Under the pieces are notes generated by a model. The model had not been told where the DNA came from and did no database searches. It was given only the letters and a program-made list of their open reading frames with translations. A DNA stretch of 64,000 nt from Membranipora membranacea (lineage: Eukaryota; Bryozoa; Gymnolaemata; Cheilostomatida; Membraniporidae): positions 14,887,001 through 14,951,000 of the forward strand of contig OU612066.1 of NCBI GenBank assembly GCA_914767715.1, in the 5' to 3' direction. Position 1 is the stretch's first letter; every line of letters starts with the position of its first letter. Both the position numbers and the translations under genes were made by a program. Positions 37,928 through 50,490 of this stretch are shown here, in pieces.

Positions 37928-40445
37928 CAGCGGGCAAATAGTTGTCTAAACTGAGTTGGAAAGAGGTTACCGTAAGAGGCTGAACACTGTTGCCAATAGT
38001 ATGCCATTTGGACCGGTGGAAGAGGTTGCCAAAAAGGGATTTTTAGCAACCTCTTCAAGAAGTTAAATAGAGGTTTTATATCCTTCTCAGAGAAGGATAT
38101 ATCAGGGATATTATTAACTGTCTCTATCCAATTTCGATATTAAGATTATATAGCTAGTTTATTTGTTATATTTATTTATTTTCTAAAATTACCCAGAAGG
38201 CCTGTGGGAGAGGGAGTGTTGGTACTGGCTGAGTGGGGTCTGTAGAATGCTTCTGCCTTGTTAAGAGCATTTAGCATTTGGTATTTAGATACCTAGCAAG
38301 AATTATTATGTAATAATTTTACAAATGTATCATTTCCTGAACACCACTTGTTGTGTTTCGTATTAAGTGGTGCCAGACGCAATTGATTCACTCAATGGCC
38401 ACGTATTTGCCTATTTCAAATTTCTTGGATGTGATACTGGTTCACAGGAATTAAATAAGGATGCTCATGTCTTATTTGATTACTTGGTGTCTGGATTTAA
38501 AGAATTCTCAAAAACAATCACTTCGCTAGGGGAGACAAATGCTACATCGGTCTGCAAATTACATCGACCTAACCGTGACAACCATTTTTACACTCAGCTT
38601 AGACCTCTAGGATTGGTACCGCAGTAAATTTGTACCATCGAAAACCAGGGCTCTCAACCTAGGAGGATTCGAAACCTGAGGTTTGATATTAGCATGTCAC
38701 ATAGTGGTATTTTAAAGGTGTAAAACGCCCTGAGCATAAACAGCTGAGGGTACGCCTGAGATGGCACCGAAATATTGTCGGGTGAAACCCCTGAGATTTA
38801 AAGATTATGTGGAAAGCTGGCAAAGCAAGTCAAAGAATGTATGTTGTTAAAAAAATGTTGTATCTAAGTTCAAAGCCATTAGCTTTCATCATGTTCAAAA
38901 ATTTTGTGGTTTCCCTCTTGATGTACTGTCCGCCTGTTTTGTACACGAGCATATGTACCATAGACAAGAAATTACTAAGGAAAGTTTCTAATGTTGCCAA
39001 GAATTTGAGGCTTGACGTAGGCGACCTCGATATTATTGTGCTGTTTTGCTGATGAGCATCACATCATACACAATTTTCTAGAGCGATGCCCTCAAATGCA
39101 AGTTCCATACTCTAGCAACCAGCTCCTTTATTGACAAAGTATATGCATCCTTTTCTCGCAACATTTCATGTTTGTGATAGCAAGTAAATCAATAAAAACC
39201 TAGAGCATTTCTTGTAAACATAAAATCGTAAATAATTTTAGATTTGATCCAGATGAACCAATTCATATGGACTAACCAAGGCTGTCGCCACAGGTGAAAA
39301 TGTATCCCCATGATGTTAAAATATGATGTTTGTAGAAATATTGATTTGAAGGCTGACGAATCGATGCGCAAGGGTAGAAAGGCATAATTAATGTGTGATG
39401 CTATTGAAGTCATTGCCTGGATTTATCCGGTTCACCTGCAAAATCACTTTTTTAACATGTCTGAAATTCCAACTTCTATTTAGACATAATAATCTATTTC
39501 GCAAATCACTCGGATTGGCAGTTCAATAAGAGCATAGCTTATCACAAATGAAATCAAATACCCACAACAAATACCACACATCATTCTCATGCAAACGTTT
39601 GATGTTATCTTTATTATTCATCTCAGTTGGGGTGTGGATTTAATGTGTCAATATTCTATAACGCTTAGAAATCATTGTTTTTAAACAATTTTATTAAGCG
39701 TTTCATAAATAAAATTTATTATTATAAGTGTATTCAAATTGGAGACTGGATTCATTCAATCATGTCAAGTTCATTACAAGCTAAATTTTAAAAACATTCT
39801 CAAATGTAAATTGGAATTTAGCCATATCAATTTCACATCAATGACTTGAATAGGCAGTGCAGCGAGAGTATTTATAATCTTTAGTATTATTAGTTTAGGC
39901 AGTGCAGTATTATTTACGTAGCTTATCACAACTAGAATCTAATACCTGATCATTCATTAATAATATGGCATAAATTATTGTAAGGCAAAATTTAGCATTG
40001 TTTATATAGTATTCATCTCTACCAACGAGCAAAATCTGAGTTTTCAGCTTACATTCTAAAATTCCCTGAGTATAGCCTGAGTTGAACCCAAAAATCTGAG
40101 TAACTCGGGCTAAACCTGAGTGGTTAAGAGCCCTGTCGAAAACAATGGGGAGTAAACTGCTCTCATGCTGGAGCCATACTAATAGATGGTAAATGCATTA
40201 ATATTTGAGTGTTGGTTATGTGTTGTCAGTCCAGAAAAGTTATTTCTGCAACCGCCAATGGCAAGAAAATAGAGTATAAAAGCAGAAGCACTACAACCAA
40301 TTATATCTGTTTCTGGGAAATGGGGATATCTGGCTCCTTCTGGCATACCTATCAAAGACAGGTGATGTCGGAGGATATTGGCCAACAATAAAGCTGCCCA
40401 TTGGCAACCTCTACAGAAGATTGCTGGCTAAATCTTGCCGGCTGG
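37928..40445. mobile_element. 2.5 kb insertion in duplication copy 2, transposon-like
   Basis: Copy 1 runs unbroken across the matching point (about 32197-32203). The insert starts with CCCAGCGGGCAA and ends with TTGCCGGCTGG, short terminal inverted repeats with about one mismatch. A TA flanks each end, as for TA-targeting elements, although two bases differ from copy 1 at the junction. The interior has an imperfect hairpin at 38019-38056 (GAAGAGGTTGCC...), an unrecognised 86-codon frame at about 38370-38627, and a LINE-like fragment at 38807-39052. No transposase is visible. Confidence 0.55.
38807..39052 (+). pseudogene. LINE reverse transcriptase C-terminal fragment
   Basis: The peptide MWKAGKASQRMYVVKKMLYL ... 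KPLAFIMFKNFVVSLLMYCPPVLY ... DKKLLRKVSNVAKN follows the pattern seen after the RT domain in non-LTR elements (KANQRLYFLRKL, F-x-K-S-x-I-x-S-V-L-x-Y-C-x-P-V-W, KKxLxKVxKxA). Only this short piece survives. It lies inside the copy 2 insertion. Confidence 0.55.
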
Positions 40446-40970
40446 TAGGCTACTGCAGAGCTTTCATTCCATTTCATTTTCAAAGTAGCAATAATAATAT
40501 ATGGCAGCATCCACATTCTGGCATTTCGCAAGTACAAGGATGCAAGTGTGTAGTCTACCTTTATTCGGTTGCCTTTTTTCTGGCCTACGCTCTGTTGCTA
40601 ATGTATTATGCTCCAGGGAATGGGGAAGAGTCATATTCAGACAAACATCTTGCAAAAGTTGCCTTCACCTGTAATAGAGAGGCAGTCGGGTACATCGGTA
40701 ATAAGTATCAACATTTATCCTAATGTTGTATCTAGGACGAATCTGTTGAGTAAGAATTGGTGCAATGTAGTCTAGGCAGTCATGCATTGTAAGCTTCTCC
40801 AGTTCCATGTCAAAGCATGTTTAAGGGTTCTTTCATCTTTATCCTACAAGCCATCTGCTTTTTGGATTAAAGGCCATTGTCATGTATTAAGTGCTGGACA
40901 AACTTCTTAGCAACTGGGGATTTGTACATTGTAATTATATTTGTTACTGTTATCAGAATTACCATTGTAG

Positions 40971-43900
40971 ATGCCGAAGGCTACATCTTCAATGAAGGGA
41001 AAAGGGAGAGCAGCGAAGAGACACAGTCATCATCTTGATGCACTTCATACAGAAAGAGATGGCGCAGACTGTGTAAAGAAGAGAAGATTGACAAGGCAGA
41101 GTGTCGCCTTTTGTTCGACCTCAAAGGAATCACATGGACTGTCTAAAGACAAAGAGGAAGAAATTTCAGGAGGTAATTTTTCACCTCCTCGAAGTTGATA
41201 CAAAAGTGTTTGTATATGCCAATATGCCCTAAGAGGTTATCTCGAATATATGTATGTGCTATGTCGGAGCACTCTGGGCTTTGAGGTGTACTACAGGTAT
41301 ATACACCTGGTACATCGAGTGTTCACACTGTCATATTTTCTATATAGGCCTACTGGTGTATGTATGAAGGCGAATTTGCATCACTTATGTGTCAACAGGG
41401 ACAACTGCGTTCAGAAACCTCACAATAAAGGAATATGCCCTTATAGCAAAATAATCCTCAGAGAAATAGTTTTTGAAAACTAAGAAACAATAGATTGGAG
41501 TAAGGTGCCCAGTCAAGACATGAGGGTAGATAGCCTGTCTCTACAAGTTTTGTTCTGTGGGGGGGGGGGGGGAAAGCTTGTCAACTCTTGCACTCCTCGA
41601 TGTCTAGCTGTTTAGATTAAATATTGTCTTCTCTTGTGTGCGGGTAGATGACTTTTTCATCACACTAATCCATTTGTATCGGAAAACGGAGTTGTGTTCC
41701 TGAAAAGACACCTCCGTTTTCCTATACAGACTGATTAGTGTTATCAAGAAGTTATCAACCCAATCTCAAGAGAAGACATTATTTGATCTAAACAGGTCGG
41801 TATCGAGCAGTGCAAGAGTTGACAAGCTTTGTCCCCCCCCCCTCCCACCCACCAAAAAAAGCTTGTTAAGACAGGCTAAAGGGTAGAGAACCTTAACTTC
41901 TCCTTTAGAAATTTGTGGAAATCTCAGAATGTTTAAAAAAGCATAAGCATCCGTTGCAAGCATTTAGGGATTCAGAAGACAACTTGAGCTGGTATATACC
42001 CGGGTGTTTACCCTAGTGTATACCCTGGTGTATACCCCGGTGAATACTCTGGTGTATACCTCGGTGTGGTGTATACCTCGGTATATACCCTGGTGTATAC
42101 ACCGGGGTAAAAGTCGGGGTATACATCGGTTTATAACTCGGTATATACCCTGGTGTATACCCCTGTGTATAACTTGGTGTATACCCTGGTGTATATCCCG
42201 GTGTATACCTCAGTGTATACCCGGTGTTTACCCGGGGTATATCCCGGTGTATACCTCGGTGTGTACCTCGGTGTATACCCTGGTGTATACCTCGGTATAT
42301 ACCCTGGTGTATACACCGGGGTAAAAGTCGGAGTATACATCGGTTTATAACTCGGTGTATACCCTGGTGATAACCCTGGTGTATACCCCTGTGTATACCT
42401 TGGTGTATAACCTGGTGTATATCCCGGTGTATACCTTGGTGTATACCCGGTGTACCTCGGTGTATACCCGGTGTATACCTTGGTGTAAACCCGGGGTATA
42501 TCCCGGTGTATACCTCGGTGTGTACCTCGGTGTGTACCTCGGTGTATACCCGGTGTATACCTTGGTGTATACCCGGTTTACCTCGGTGTATACCCGGTGT
42601 ATACCTTGGTGTATACCCGGGGTATATCCCGGTGTATACCTCGGTGTATACCTCGGTGCATACCCTGGTCATCCTCTAATTATTATTATAGGTAGCAGTG
42701 TAAATGAGGCTGACAGCAAGTATAATGGAGCAACAATTGGTTCAGGAACCGCTCAAATATTACAGGTATCGTATTTACTGACCACCAAATGAAATTCAGA
42801 GTGTCAAAACTAGTCCAGGTTTGAGGAGCGATTTACATTTCTCATGGCACAAAGGCAATTAGCAGACACGATCAGTCTTACACATGAAAAATCATTCCTT
42901 AGTGACTGTGAATAGAAGTAATACACTTCTGTGGTCTTCTTAGCAGTCAGCGAGAGAAACAAAGTCAGACAAGGGAAAATATAATGTCAGTGGTTCTACA
43001 GCAGTAGAACACTCGGCTAATGGGACCCACAGAAGATTGCCTAGACAGAGTGCTGCCCCCGCCGCTGCTGCTACTGAGAAAGTCTCAGCGCTACCCCAGG
43101 GGAATTCAGGAGCTGAGGATGGGGAGAATGCTCGAGGTATGCTTTTCAAAAAATGTGTTTAAATCTGATGTATTTCTATTGAGCGTACTTGATTCAACCT
43201 TCATTCTAAAAAATCACGTATACTCAACAACACTTATCATAACTGTTGGCACGCACTACGCAGAGCCATGCAATTGCAATAGAAATTCATTATATCGATG
43301 AGAGCCAAATTCGTAAACATTATCAGATTAGCCCAAGATGAGCTTTAATATGCGATCACATTAGTACCTATCATTGCAAGGAACCTGACTCAATGAACTA
43401 GGCACTTTTGCATTGGTTCTCCCTTTACATATACCATCATACGCAGAGGAACTTCAAGAATCGGAAGCACGTGATAAATCACCACATGAAAACTTTGAAA
43501 AAGTACTGTTTTAAGAAAATCTCTTCTGGCGCCATAAGGTTGTTTTATATTAGCAGTAACCTAATTGTCCGGTGTTCTTTGAGAACCATGGTGACATCCA
43601 CATGTCTTCTGGAGAATATGATCTCATGCTATTATCCTCAATGATTTTTTAAGAAATGCCATTTAGTCTGTGTAAACAAGAATTTTCTATCTGGTTCACA
43701 GCTGGCAGAATCCATGAGGCTGACAGCAGGGCTGCCGCAGAGAGAGCTGACACTCAACCCCCACCACAACTATCACAGGTAAATATAAGATAATAAATAG
43801 ATAATAAAACAAGCTCAACTAGACAGGGCCAATGAGCCAGCATTCTAGTATTGAAAATGAGAAAAATGACTAATCATCTGTTGAATGCTTAGCTTTGCTG

Positions 43901-46900
43901 TATAAAGGCAAAACAATGATGGGATATGTGATGGTGGGACTGAAAGCTCATATCTGGCGCCAAGGAAATATACTTCTACACAATACAGTTCTCCTAGATG
44001 ACGAAATAGTTATCTAACATATAATCATACTTTGAGAAAGAGAAGTGTGGGACTGTCAATATTTCGCTGCGTTGAAAGGGGATTAAAAACTCTTCTCTGT
44101 GTTTTTTCACAAAAATTGTGACTTCCAAATGCTGCACTATCGACTACCGCTCAGGAGTCAGGTATTGTCTGACCAGACCTTATTAGGACACAACTCCCAT
44201 TTTGTATTTTTTGTTTAATAAGATTGGTTGGTTGGTTCAATTCGATGTTATTTTTTAGTGCAAATAACATTGAAGCAACCTAGCATCTAACCTTGCACAG
44301 TTTAAGAAGACATTAATGGGTTGCAATTTTTTCTCCAGACTTACTTGCTTTCTACCAATGTTGTACTCACTTACTGGGCATATCAACAGCTACCTTTTTT
44401 TGCACTACACTCATTGAAGGTGCTTTCTCCTCTCTGAAGTGTTTGCAGACGAGTAGGGTCTACGCATCTGAGAATGTGACTTCATTCGCTGATTTTTACC
44501 ACTATTCTCCGATTGTAAAATAAGTGGTTGATGACTGGGGATGGATTTTCTTGAACTTACGGCTTGTACTAGCTTTTGATATACTGAAAGCGCAATTCTG
44601 TCTATCTGTCAATCTCTGTATTCTATGATTGTCTTATTTCAAGAAGTCAAAAGTTGGCAGAAAGAAAAGAGGCAAGAGAGTTGGCCTTCATCAATATAGT
44701 AGTGAGTCTGAAGGTGATGATACAGGGTGTACAAGCTTCAAAAGAGTAACAAGACAGAGTATCGCAGCCAGGCAGGGCAACCATACAGACTTGTCTAAAA
44801 GTGAGATTTTCTTTACGATTTTTACTTGAAAGATGATGTCACGGCTGACCTGAGCTTTGGAGAGCCTGTTATAAAAGGCGCTGAAATTAGATCTTTACTT
44901 ACCGCATTACAACACAAAAAGTGGAGGCTGCTGTTGTATGATGAAATTCCTTAAGGGCGCCCTTTCTCTCCTGCAATAAAGAAAGCGATAAAATAGATCT
45001 CTTTGGGTTATCTGTTTGTGGTGTAGAGTTGGTGCCTTGAGTGTGTTTATACTGGCTTGTGTTTCCCTGATTATAGTGAGTGGCAGTGGTATGGAGGCTG
45101 ACAGCAGATCTGCTGGAGAGAGAATAAGCGGACAAGATCCTCGGTTGTTATCACAGGCAAGTTTTGTTTTGTTCAAGATATGAGCAATCCGTAGAGCAAT
45201 TATATAGTGATATATCATCCTCTCAACAACATTAATAGGCTGAACATTAGGGCGTATTTGACCCTATAAGGTTGCAAAAAATTGGTATCAGCAAAAACAT
45301 ATTACTCAAGTCTATCAGTTTCTCAGTTCAAATCTGAAAATTAAGCATCATCATTATATATATATGTGATGTCCGATGCTATGGGAAATTACTGTGTGAC
45401 GACAAAATTATAGACATTGAAAACAATCTAGCATCTTCAGATTTTGAAGCTGTCATATAAATACATATTTAAATGGCACAGAATGCTGCACTTGGGAGAA
45501 TATTCATGAGTTTGATCAGTATACCATTGAAAGGAAACACAGTTGTGCTGATGACCAATATGTAGGACTAAATTATGATCTATACTCAAATACTATTAGA
45601 GTTCAATTATTGCTCCGCATCCGAAGAAGTTTAAAATAATTATTGGCTTGATTGTGCAGAAAAATCTTCTGAGTTCCATCAAGTTGCCAAAATGGAAAGA
45701 TCTCAGGAGTTATCAGGTCGGGACAAATAAGGACACAACTCCCATTTCGTTTTCTTTGTTCAATTTAAGATATTTATAGTCTGGCGTTATTTCAGTTACA
45801 TAATTGAAACTAGTATGCTACCTTTATTTGAGTGTTTCACTGTAATATAAGTTTGCTATAAAAAAAAGTTTTGTTTATGATCTGCACAAAATAGGCAATG
45901 AAGATATAAAGCCACAAATTTAATATAAGGATTGCGTTTATTTTCACAGTGGGATGAAGATGCTCTAAAGGACTTCAGATTAAACTACAGACGATGTGGT
46001 AAATATGACCTTCGAGCGCAGGTGCCCCATCTATCCAAATTAGCAAATCATTACAGGCAGAAATACGAAACTAGACGGGAATGGACAGACTGTTTGAAGG
46101 TAATTCATGTTAAAAAATGTTTCTGAATGCATAGCTGTTTCAAAGATGATCCAAAACTCTTGAAAGTATTACTAATTTTGTGCCTCTGCTTATCATGCAT
46201 TGTAGTTTCGCAGAACATTACCTTTAATCTCACACTTGACAGGTTAGATAACACATATACTCCCATGATTGATTACCATGGTGATATTGCTATATATTTT
46301 TACAGGCGCATTCCCTCTACAACTCATTATCAAGAAGAGAACCTTCTGAGACATTGTGGAAGCAGGAGGCATTCAAAATACAGAAGAGCTACTGGGGTGA
46401 TAACTGCAGTTTGAAATATGATGAACAGAGTCAACTAACAGAAAAACTAAAAATCGACCTCGAATTCATCAGAGGCAGATTTGGACAAGACATTAAAGAA
46501 AGTGATAAGCTGGTGAGTCAGATTGACAGTGAAGACTCAACACTGCCTGAGAAATTTTATACTCGCATGAAAACTATATCACTGAACTGTTCTGATAAAA
46601 TGAGCGAGTTTGCTGGAAGGATCATTGATGAGAGTGTCAGCATGCTCAATATTAAGCCTCCCTGTTCATTTGAGGCTGTCGCTATAGGCTCATTAGCTCG
46701 TGGGGAGGCAACTCCATATTCTGACTTGGAGTATCTCTTTCTCACTGAAAATGATACAGATAAGGCTGTCGCGTACCTTGAGATTTTAGCACTAACTACT
46801 TATTTTCTGATTGGTAATCTTGGTGAAACAAAGCTTTCATACATGGCTATTGAAGAGTTGCATGGTTGGTTCGATGACAGGGCTAAGAATGGGTTTAAGA

Positions 46901-49839
46901 TAGATGGTCTTTCAGATGGAGCTGGAAACATTCCAACAGGAAGCAGCATGCGCAATAAGAACCATTTTATTGTCACCCCAAAGCAGCTAGCTGACAAGCA
47001 CAATAGAATTCTAAAAAAACCAGATCCTAAAGAATCAATAAGAGGGGATCTTACAGCTATGCTGACATACACCAAATCATTGTACTTAGATAACCATAAC
47101 AAGATGCAGGAAACCCTTTTACAACAATTCAGAGCTTCAATCAGACCAAAACGGTTAAACATGAGAAACAAGATTAGAAAAGATGCGAATATGAAAATGT
47201 TACAATCTGATGCTCAAAAATTTAGGTTTGTCCCTGATAATGACCTCTGTCACAAAGGATTCAATGCTGATGTAAAAAAAGAGCTCTACAGATTTCCATC
47301 ATTATTGTTGCTAGATATTTGCATAGTGAGTGAGATTTCAGAGCAGAACTCTTGGGTATCCTTAGAGAAACTTAGTTGTGACAAGATCATCTCACAAGAT
47401 TTATGTGAAACCCTGAAATATTTATTAGCCTCCGCTATCTATATCCGGCTTGCCGCATATGTTTACCATGACTCGCACGATGACAGAATTTCTCTCTCAC
47501 AGAAAATAATGCCCAAAATCGCACAGCAAAACAGCAATAAACAAAGTGCGAACAGATGGTTCCTACCAAGCAGTCTTTTCTCAAAGATTTGTGCTCTGAT
47601 GATTCCCCTAAAAGACACCTTAGGTAGATGCAAACTCAAATCTTTAGAAGATTTGGCAGAGTACACCACCACAGCCGACCCATGGTGGTCGAATGTGACA
47701 GCGTTATACTATAGTGGAAATCATTTCCAAGCTCTATCAAAATTCATGGAAAAATACCCACGATTTTATCAAACACCTATAGAGTCACTTCTACAGTTAG
47801 ACTCAATATCGCTTAACAGTAAGCAACACTTATTTGATATAATATCAGAAACACTTTTCTTGTGTGGGAAGGACAAAGCAGCGCTCAGTATATATCAGTA
47901 TATGACTGATAATCAGATCAGAGACGAGAGGGAGCGAATAGCTATCTGTCACCTTTCCCAGGGGGATCATAATACAGCTCTTGTAACCTTGAACAGTATA
48001 CCAACTAAATCTTCTCATGTGTATTACTCATTAGGACGCGCACAACAGATTGCAAGGCAGTTAGAGAAAGCAGAGTATAACTATTTACAAGCATTACAGA
48101 CACTTTGTGACACTGCTGCAAGAGATGAAATCACAGATTATTATGGGAACCCAATAATGTGCACATCTGCAGAATCAAATACTCACAAATTAGACCTTTT
48201 GAGTGTATCTTCACTGATAGACAGATTAGATATAATAACTAATGTCACACCCAATATGATAACATGTCTGACATGCCTGGCTTCTGTGTACAGTGAGCAG
48301 AAGCGCTATGATGTAGCTGAGAAGTATTATCTAAAATCGCTTGAGTTTTTGTATGATCTATATGGAGCACATGCAGCAGTAGGAAGTGTAGCTAATACAC
48401 TGAATAATTTAGGTAATAATTACAGAGACATGAAACAATACAGTAAGGCTGAGCAGAGTTACACACAGGCATTATCTATATATAGAGAGATATCACAGGG
48501 TACAGATAGTGTGCATACAGCTAATACACTGAATGATTTAGGTATTAATTACAGAGACATAAAACAGTACAGTAAGGCTGAGCAGAGTTACACAGAGGCA
48601 TTATCTATATATAGAGAGATATCACAGGGTACAGACAGTGTGGATACAGCTAATACACTGAATAATTTAGGTTATAATTACAGTGCCATGAAACAGTACA
48701 GTAAGGCTGAGCAGAGTTACACACAGGCATTAACTATATATAGAGAGATATCACAGGGTACAGATAGTGTGCATACAGCTAATACACTGTGTTATTTAGG
48801 TATTAATTACAGAGACATGAAACAATACAGTAAGGCTGAGCAGAGTTACACACAGGCATTATCTATATATAGAGAGATATCACAGGGTGCAGACAGTGTG
48901 GATACAGCTAATACACTGTATAATTTAGGTAATAATTACTTAGACATGAAACAATACAGTAAGGCTGAGCAGAGTTACACACAGGCATTATCTATATATA
49001 GAGAGATATCACAGGGTGCAGACAGTGTGGATACAGCTAATACACTGAATGATTTAGGTAATAGTTACGGAGACATGAAACAATACAGTAAGGCTGAGCA
49101 GAGTTACACACAGGCATTATCTATATATAGAGAGATATCACAGGGTGCAGACAGTGTGGATACAGCTAATACACTGTATAATTTAGGTAATAATTACGGA
49201 GACATGAAACAATACAGTAAGGCTGAGCAGAGTTACACACAGGCATTATCTATATATAGAGAGATATCACAGGGTGCAGACAGTGTGGATACAGCTAAGA
49301 CACTGTATAATTTAGGTAATAATTACAGAGACATGAAACAATACAGTAAGGCTGAGCAGAGTTACACACAGGCATTATCTATATATAGAGAGATATCACA
49401 GGGTGCAGACAGTGTGCATACAGCTAATACACTGAATAATTTAGGTAATAATTACAGAGACATGAAACAGTACAGTAAGGCTGAGCAGAGTTACACACAG
49501 GCATTAACTATATATAGAGAGATATCACAGGGATCAGATAGTGTGCATACAGCTAAGACACTGAATAATTTAGGTATTAATTACAGAGACATAAAACAGT
49601 ACAGTAAGGCTGAGCAGAGTTACACAGAGGCATTATCTATATATAGAGAGATATCACAGGGTGCAGACAGTGTGGATACAGCTAATACACTGTATAATTT
49701 AGGTAATAATTACATCCTGACAGGAGATAAGATTAAGGGAGAAGAGAAACTGAAGGAAGCTCTGAATATTTATGTTAGCCAATATCCAGGAAATGATAAG
49801 ATCGAAATCATTCAGAGTAATCTCAGAAAACTAAACTGA
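40971..49839 (+). CDS. GlnD-like nucleotidyltransferase with TPR array (eight exons)
   Basis: Exons are 40971-41172, 42692-42765, 42944-43136, 43702-43778, 44644-44800, 45077-45156 (GC donor), 45950-46099 and 46306-49839 (stop TGA). Phases agree and give about 1,488 residues. Residues 1-261 come from the duplicated basic/EADS module exons. Residues 262-430 are helical and charged (WDEDALKDFRLNYRRCGKYD...). A polymerase-beta-type nucleotidyltransferase motif follows: AIGSLARGEATPYSDLEYLF at 46681, with G439-S440 and acids D451 and E453; D511 in GFKIDGLSDGAGNIPTG is a candidate third acid. This pattern resembles the N-terminal domain of protein-PII uridylyltransferase (DUF294/GlnD-like), and the key residues look intact. 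Degenerate TPRs precede ten near-identical 43-residue kinesin-light-chain-like TPRs from residue 1007 and a final diverged one. The substrate is unknown; the TPRs probably bind protein partners. ATG 40971 is used because a TAG precedes it directly; in-frame splicing from copy 1 is also possible. Confidence 0.82.
41524..41892. mobile_element. Long foldback MITE, copy 2
   Basis: Duplicate of the foldback at 33277-33638, carried along by the segmental duplication. The poly-G and poly-C tracts differ in length between copies, and the stem shows scattered substitutions. Confidence 0.75.
41989..42673. repeat. GGTGTATACC minisatellite, copy 2
   Basis: Same family and intron position as 33735-34393, about 685 bp. 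Unit order and number differ from copy 1, unlike the surrounding sequence, so the array has expanded or contracted since the duplication. The long frames on both strands are not coding. Confidence 0.9.
48391..49680 (+). repeat. Ten 129-bp near-identical TPR-encoding units
   Basis: Units starting GCTAATACACTGAATAATTT repeat with exact 129-bp spacing (for example 48391, 48520 and 49681 for the diverged eleventh). Each encodes a 43-residue TPR with core KQYSKAEQSYTQALSIYREI. Differences between units cluster at unit residues 6-7, 10-11 and 13-14 (NN, ND, YN or CY; N, I or Y; R, L, G or S) and at the last residue (H or D). The rest is almost invariant even at the DNA level. Confidence 0.95.
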
Positions 49840-50222
49840 AAATTAAAATGGATTCTGCGTAGCTTAAAATGTTTAGACTTTAAATATCCCCATCAATAAT
49901 GCTCACATTACCCAAGCACCTGTTCCTAACCAACCATGCAGCTCCAACAATTAAACTAGCATCATATGATTACATGATGTAAAAAGTTATATATCTAACT
50001 TGATGCATGTGTTTCTATGTATGTGATCCATGTACCTTTCATCATACAAGTCAATCATCAGCTTAGTGGCATGTATGATCTATTTCTTTTTATTTACTTA
50101 TTTCTCAACGATATTTTTCCCGTTCTACTTTTATCAATTTTGTTGTACCAGTGGTTAAATGTCATCTAAAGAAGTTCCATGCTTGCCAACAAAAATTGAT
50201 TTGGAATTTTTTGTCTTATTAG

Positions 50223-50228
50223 AATAAA
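50223..50228 (+). terminator. polyA signal of the nucleotidyltransferase-TPR gene
   Basis: AATAAA lies 384 bp after the stop. It is the first canonical signal downstream. Confidence 0.45.
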
Positions 50229-50309
50229 CTTTCAGTATCAGCAGATGGTATGAGAAGCTCGATATTAACTAATGTTACAAAATGAGAACATTTGAATATC
50301 ATGTTAAAC

Positions 50310-50490
50310 TGTCTGTCTATTTCTGTATATATCTGCTTAACTATATATCTGTCTTTAGGTGTTAATGTCTGCCTACATTTTTCTATATTTGTCTATATCT
50401 GTCTATCTTGTCTATGCCTATTTCTATCTTTCTATATTTATCTATATATTTCTTGTCAGTAGATTTCCTTTCTATATATTTCTGTCAGTA
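50310..50490. repeat. Degenerate TCTATATCTG microsatellite
   Basis: Repeated words TCTATATCTGTCTAT, TTTCTATATTT and similar occur over about 180 bp with no fixed period. This is a decayed simple repeat. Confidence 0.7.

Larger units (their letters stand above)
37330..45613. repeat. Tandem segmental duplication, copy 2 (with insertion)
   Basis: This is the second head-to-tail copy of 31583-37329. Matching pairs include exon 1 (32724 and 40971), the minisatellite and all six module exons. It is longer by about 2.5 kb because of a segment at about 37928-40445 that is absent from copy 1. Similarity stops at TTCAATTATTG (45613). Confidence 0.9.

Noticed and set aside
38367-38627. 86-codon frame beginning after TATTAAG
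   Set aside because: No recognisable domain, lies inside the insertion absent from copy 1, and no splice partners. It is mentioned only as part of the insertion.
42013-42672. 219-codon minus-strand frame
   Set aside because: Same minisatellite artefact in copy 2; no start context, no domain, and not kept intact in copy 1.
46127-46414. 95-codon frame with a signal-peptide-like start (LLILCLCLSCIVVS)
   Set aside because: It spans the intron between 46099 and 46306 and reads a different frame from the real last exon.
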